This document shows positions 36,197-39,644 of a stretch of 39,644 nucleotides of DNA, one piece after another. Both the position numbers and the translations under genes were made by a program. The DNA is from Verrucomicrobiales bacterium (lineage in GTDB: Bacteria > Verrucomicrobiota > Verrucomicrobiia > Verrucomicrobiales > DEV007): assembly GCA_014239335.1 (NCBI GenBank), contig JAAZZC010000268.1:1-39644 (forward strand). Reading direction: 5' to 3'. The notes beneath the pieces are model-generated. The model was not told the origin of the DNA, made no database searches, and saw nothing but the letters and a program-made list of their open reading frames with translations. Position 1 is the first letter of the stretch. Each line of letters starts with the position of its first letter.

Positions 36197-38158
36197 TCAG
36201 AATAATTCCACGGGCTTGTTGTTTGCATCGGTGATGCGGGCCCTGACCCACCACTCGTGTTCAATGTTGGCGCTCTTTACTAGGATCCTGTTCTTTCCTT
36301 TCTTGAGCTTGATTTTTATATTTCCTTGAGAGGCTACGCAACTTTGCCTGTGCAAGTAAGGAGCAACCTGTTCGGAAATCTTTTCTCCATTCAGCCAGAC
36401 CTTAAAGGCGTCATCTCCGTCCAAGCTAAGGAAAAGGTCTTGGTCCTTTTCTGAATTAAAGTCGGAAACAGCATAAGCAATAGAGAATGTTCCTGGGGGA
36501 GGAAGGAGGGGCCCCATCATAAGCATCCCGTTGGTTTTATTAACACTGGCTTCTGACCACCCAATTTCACGTTCTATGGGCTTTTCCCCATCTCTTCTTT
36601 GGTTTCCTTGCAAGGCCCAAACATACGTTGAAGGATAGGTCTTTTCGAAATCAATGCCATTTTCAGGTTCGAGTTCATTTGCAAACGCTTTATGTTCTTT
36701 ATCATTGAGAAACGTGCCAACGACCATCCAGTTTGAAACATATCCTTGCCTTCTGGCAACGTTTGCAATCCCATTGTCGGGAGCGATGCTGCCCAATGCT
36801 TGCGCTACGGCTTCTCTTCGTACCGTATCTGTGCCGCTTAGGGCTTCGCCGAGCATTGCTAGTGCGGGTTCGAAGTCATCAGCGTTGCCGGCATGTCCGA
36901 GTAATTCAAATGCGGCTTTGCGTATCACGTTGTCAGTACTGACAAGTACATCTTCAAGATAAGATACCAATGTTCCTGTCGGTGCATCTTCGAGCGGCGC
37001 TTCCATCAGAGCATTGATGGCGGCAATTGATACGCCGCTTTCATCATCCTTGATAGTTTCCTTTAGAAGGGTATAAAGATTGGCCTCGCGACAATGACTG
37101 AGGCAGAGGATTGATAGAATTTTTATTTCAGGCGTTTTATTTTTCAGGTGAGTAATAAAGAATTCTTTATTAGAATCAGGATTCATTTCTTTTGATCCGA
37201 GGGCAATCATCACTGCTTCGAGGGTTTCGGGAGCACTAGTGGTTGTTAGTGCAGATAGTAGTTCTTTGCCAAGGTCTGGATCCTGAAAGAGAATTGTAAT
37301 GATTCGGGCAGCAGCAAAGAGTGCACTGTCTCGTCCTGTTTTGATCAGGTCCTTTAAGGAACTTGAAAGGATTTCATTATTGTTCTTAGAAAGAGCTGAG
37401 ATGATATATGCGAAATTAGCGTCATCAGTGCTGGTTTTTTCAAGTATATTTAGAAGGACTGGTACGGTCTTAGGGCTTTTGCTCCTATCAAGAGACTCAA
37501 TCAATGCTCTCTTGTTTGTTGAAGACTTCGTTAATTCTTTTAGCCTTTCTAAGGCATCCTGATTCCCAATGAGGGCCAAGGATTCGACAGCCAATGGAAT
37601 TAATTCTTCGGTCATAGACTCGGTCATTTTTTGAGCTAAGGGCCATGCCTTTTCTCCCATGATTCTGGAATAGGAGGCCAGTGCTCTGAATTGAACGGGT
37701 TTCATTTTATCGGTGGTCAGTTTCAGTACAATATCCACTCCCTTATTTCCCTTGATTAATCCAGCCGATTCAGCGGCTCCTTCCCGAAGTACTTGATCAG
37801 AGGATGAGGCGAATGTGGATAATATCTGAGGGATGTCCTGACCATTTTGAATTTTGCAGTAAGCCACTAAGGCCCTGGACCGGATCCATGACCGTTCCTT
37901 CTCGTCTTTGGTTATCTTAAGGATGCTTTCTAGGGCCTCTGGGACTTTATTTTCAGAAAGATAATGAAGGGCTTCGGCTTTTAGTATCCAGTCTTCTTCG
38001 TTGAGTTGTTGAAGGTATCCGATTGTTCCTGATGGCCTCACGGGCGCTCCGGGGGCGCTGAGTTGAAAGAAGATCAGCGAAAAGATTATCACTGCCTGTG
38101 GCAAGACAGTCGGAATTTTTTGGAAGATTTGAAATGTGGAGGGATGGTTCACATTCAC
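36197..38158 (-). CDS. Secreted HEAT-repeat protein with C-terminal CBM/PA14-like beta domain
   Basis: HEAT-like repeats (LREGAAESAGLIKGNKGVDIVLKL, VIRKAAFELLGHAGNADDFEPALAMLGEAL, VRREAVAQALGSIA); C-terminal LFLSLDGDDAFKVWLNGEKI...IKIKLKKGKNRILVKSANIEHEWWVRARI. Confidence 0.82.
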   Translation of the reverse strand: MNVNHPSTFQIFQKIPTVLPQAVIIFSLIFFQLSAPGAPVRPSGTIGYLQQLNEEDWILKAEALHYLSENKVPEALESILKITKDEKERSWIRSRALVAYCKIQNGQDIPQILSTFASSSDQVLREGAAESAGLIKGNKGVDIVLKLTTDKMKPVQFRALASYSRIMGEKAWPLAQKMTESMTEELIPLAVESLALIGNQDALERLKELTKSSTNKRALIESLDRSKSPKTVPVLLNILEKTSTDDANFAYIISALSKNNNEILSSSLKDLIKTGRDSALFAAARIITILFQDPDLGKELLSALTTTSAPETLEAVMIALGSKEMNPDSNKEFFITHLKNKTPEIKILSILCLSHCREANLYTLLKETIKDDESGVSIAAINALMEAPLEDAPTGTLVSYLEDVLVSTDNVIRKAAFELLGHAGNADDFEPALAMLGEALSGTDTVRREAVAQALGSIAPDNGIANVARRQGYVSNWMVVGTFLNDKEHKAFANELEPENGIDFEKTYPSTYVWALQGNQRRDGEKPIEREIGWSEASVNKTNGMLMMGPLLPPPGTFSIAYAVSDFNSEKDQDLFLSLDGDDAFKVWLNGEKISEQVAPYLHRQSCVASQGNIKIKLKKGKNRILVKSANIEHEWWVRARITDANNKPVELF

Positions 38159-38160
38159 AT

Positions 38161-39186
38161 TTAACGCTGATAAATTGGTAAGTACCGATAGGGGACACCA
38201 AGGATCAGGATTGATAATGAAGTGCCATAGGCTTGGCCATACGATCCGCTCCAGCTTCCATCGTTTTTATTTTGCTTTCCAATAATTTCTGTTGAGATCT
38301 TTGGGTACCATGCTCTGAAGTCGGCGTCTCCTGACTGATACATGCTTTGTACTGCATAATAATGAGCATAATGAAAGTGATTAGTACTTTTGAACTTGGA
38401 TTCGGGAAAGGCTTTGAGAAAAGCGATGCCTCTTTGAGTCGCTTTTAAATCGCGTTGACCGCACATTATTAAGGACATGACTCCGGCAGCAGTTCTTGCA
38501 AAGTTTGGTTCTCCGCCCCCTGCTGTGTATTTAAATCCTCCACTGCCCTGATCCTGACACGAAAGAACATACTCAGCAGCTTTGTCTATTGTTGTTTGAG
38601 GAACTGCGATACCGGCCTCGCTGGCGGAGTTCAGTGCAACTATTTGCATAACAGTCATAGAAAGATCAGCGTCCCTAGGCTCTGGGCTGTAGCGCCATCC
38701 TCCTTCTTTATTCTGTGCTCGCAATATAACATCTACGGCGCGCGTCAGTGCGGACTTGATTCTTGGATTCTTGCTTTGTCCCCAAGCTTCGGAAAGGGCG
38801 AGGACAGCCAATCCATGTTCGTACATGCCGGCATGATTTCTTGGTGTCCCAAGATATCCTCTGCGCTCCTTTCCCTTATTAATGAGGTATTCGATCGCAT
38901 TTTCCATTTTTCTCCCATATTCACCTCGGCCAGGGACGTGTCCCTGAAGCATGAATGCCATTAGAGTGAGTGAAGTTTCAGCTACCCGGTTCTGGTCACC
39001 TCCCCAGCTCCCGTCGGCTCTTTGTGAACCTTCTTTTGAAAGGTATTGAAGGCCCTTTGTGATTGCAGTCCTTACTTCTGGAGTGAGCCTTGCAACGCCA
39101 ACGCTTTGTGATGGGGGATCTTGGGCATTAATGTTGCCCAAGGCCAGTACGCTGATAATAGTGAATGTAATGGTGATTAGTTTCAT
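38161..39186 (-). CDS. Prenyltransferase/squalene-oxidase-repeat protein (secreted)
   Basis: Signal MKLITITFTIISVLALGNINAQ; repeats GSQRADGSWGGDQNRVAETSLTLMAFML, AQNKEGGWRYSPEPRDADLSMTVMQIVAL, DQGSGGFKYTAGGGEPNFARTAAGVMSLIM. Confidence 0.88.
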   Translation of the reverse strand: MKLITITFTIISVLALGNINAQDPPSQSVGVARLTPEVRTAITKGLQYLSKEGSQRADGSWGGDQNRVAETSLTLMAFMLQGHVPGRGEYGRKMENAIEYLINKGKERRGYLGTPRNHAGMYEHGLAVLALSEAWGQSKNPRIKSALTRAVDVILRAQNKEGGWRYSPEPRDADLSMTVMQIVALNSASEAGIAVPQTTIDKAAEYVLSCQDQGSGGFKYTAGGGEPNFARTAAGVMSLIMCGQRDLKATQRGIAFLKAFPESKFKSTNHFHYAHYYAVQSMYQSGDADFRAWYPKISTEIIGKQNKNDGSWSGSYGQAYGTSLSILILGVPYRYLPIYQR

Positions 39187-39644
39187 TATTTTTGCTCAGC
39201 TATTGCTTCCAAGTAGGCTTTGACTTGTTTGCGAAATTCCGGAGGTAAACTTTTCTCGTAATTTTGAATGACTGCAGGTCTGCCGCGTCGTGAACCGCTG
39301 GGATTGAGTTGTCTGCTGCGAGCAACTTTATCACCCTTAGCAACTGTAGATGAAGTTCCTTCTGCTGACACTTCTTCACTTGGTCCCTCCGTTGCAAATG
39401 GAGAGGGTTGTCCTTTTCCTTTGCCCTTACCTTTGCCCTGGCCTTGGCCTTGACCTTGACCTTGGCCTTGACCTTGACCTTGACCTTGACCTTCGCCAGC
39501 GCCTTCGCCAGCGCCTTCGCCAGCGCCTTCGCCAGCACCTGCGTCACCGAAGCCATCGTCACCGAAGCCATCATCACCGAAACCATCATCGCCGAAACCA
39601 TCATCGCCGAATCCTTCGTCACCGAATCCTTCGTCACCGAATCC
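39186..39644 (-). CDS. Low-complexity protein, N-terminus outside the window: (GFGD[D/E/A])7-(GAGE)4-(GQ)9-(GK)4 followed by a non-repetitive C-terminal region
   Basis: In the frame ending at 39186 (TAATG overlap with the next gene) the minus strand is open to the window edge: GFGDEGFGDEGFGDDGFGDD...GAGEGAGE...GQGQGQ...GKGKGKGKGQPSPFATEGPSEEVSAEGTSSTVAKGDKVARSRQLNPSGSRRGRPAVIQNYEKSLPPEFRKQVKAYLEAIAEQK. Confidence 0.75.
   Translation of the reverse strand, partial: GFGDEGFGDEGFGDDGFGDDGFGDDGFGDDGFGDAGAGEGAGEGAGEGAGEGQGQGQGQGQGQGQGQGQGKGKGKGKGQPSPFATEGPSEEVSAEGTSSTVAKGDKVARSRQLNPSGSRRGRPAVIQNYEKSLPPEFRKQVKAYLEAIAEQK
39438..39644. repeat. Nested coding tandem repeats: 6-bp (CTTGAC/CTTGGC), 12-bp (CGCCTTCGCCAG) and 15-bp (ACCATCATCGCCGAA-like) units
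   Basis: Direct reading: 9x6 bp, 4x12 bp and 7x15 bp units, all in register with one reading frame. Confidence 0.9.

Noticed and set aside
36195-36264. 68-bp overlap of HEAT and PQQ genes as a real overlapping coding segment
   Set aside because: GTG at 36195 directly precedes a good signal peptide and lies 1 nt after the HEAT stop, a better start.
39200-39637. ORF-track call MTKDSVTKDSAMMVSAMM...
   Set aside because: Wrong frame of the repeat region. The frame ending at 39186 is open, coupled to the next gene and gives regular GFGDD/GAGE/GQ repeats.
1-39644. UGA reassignment to a sense codon genome-wide (genetic code 4/25)
   Set aside because: Many genes end plausibly at TGA (e.g. 8657, 13180, 24510), so UGA is a normal stop here.
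39438-39644. Possible CRISPR array
   Set aside because: Repeats are contiguous short coding units with no unique spacers.

Overview
The window looks like a chromosomal segment from a Verrucomicrobia/Planctomycetes-type bacterium. This is inferred from gene content (ASPIC/UnbV-FG-GAP proteins, squalene-cyclase-like repeat proteins, PQQ-like propellers, HEAT proteins, TSP3 calcium-repeat proteins) and is not proven. Recognisable housekeeping genes include trpD, a YqgE/AlgH protein, ispH, an acyl-CoA synthetase, a MidA-like methyltransferase, hslO, aat, an RppH-like Nudix hydrolase, a DUF4212 + Na+/solute symporter pair and a SulP transporter. Main observations: (1) The ASPIC/UnbV (CRTAC1-like) lipoprotein gene at about 3.8-7.65 kb is split only by one in-frame UGA (5681-5683). 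The frame continues without interruption into the rest of the same domain, a thioredoxin WCAPC domain and TPRs. Sixteen nt after the UGA is a hairpin with loop AGGUCGU that resembles the E. coli fdhF SECIS, so this is a candidate selenoprotein. (2) A second short membrane-protein ORF (20739-21044) is also interrupted by a single in-frame UGA, followed after 17 nt by a 9-bp hairpin with one bulged U and loop AGUUG. (3) A GC-richer island (about 20.5-24.8 kb) is flanked by a 13-bp inverted repeat and TGTATCAA-type repeats. It carries an acyltransferase with ankyrin repeats inserted into its membrane domain. (4) A perfect 20-bp-arm palindrome overlaps the start of a membrane-protein/winged-helix regulator operon, and a second copy of its core lies just upstream of ispH. 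(5) A translationally coupled minus-strand operon at the right end encodes GFGDD/GAGE/GQ low-complexity, squalene-cyclase-like, HEAT and PQQ-discoidin proteins. No rRNA, convincing tRNA, CRISPR array or transposase was seen.
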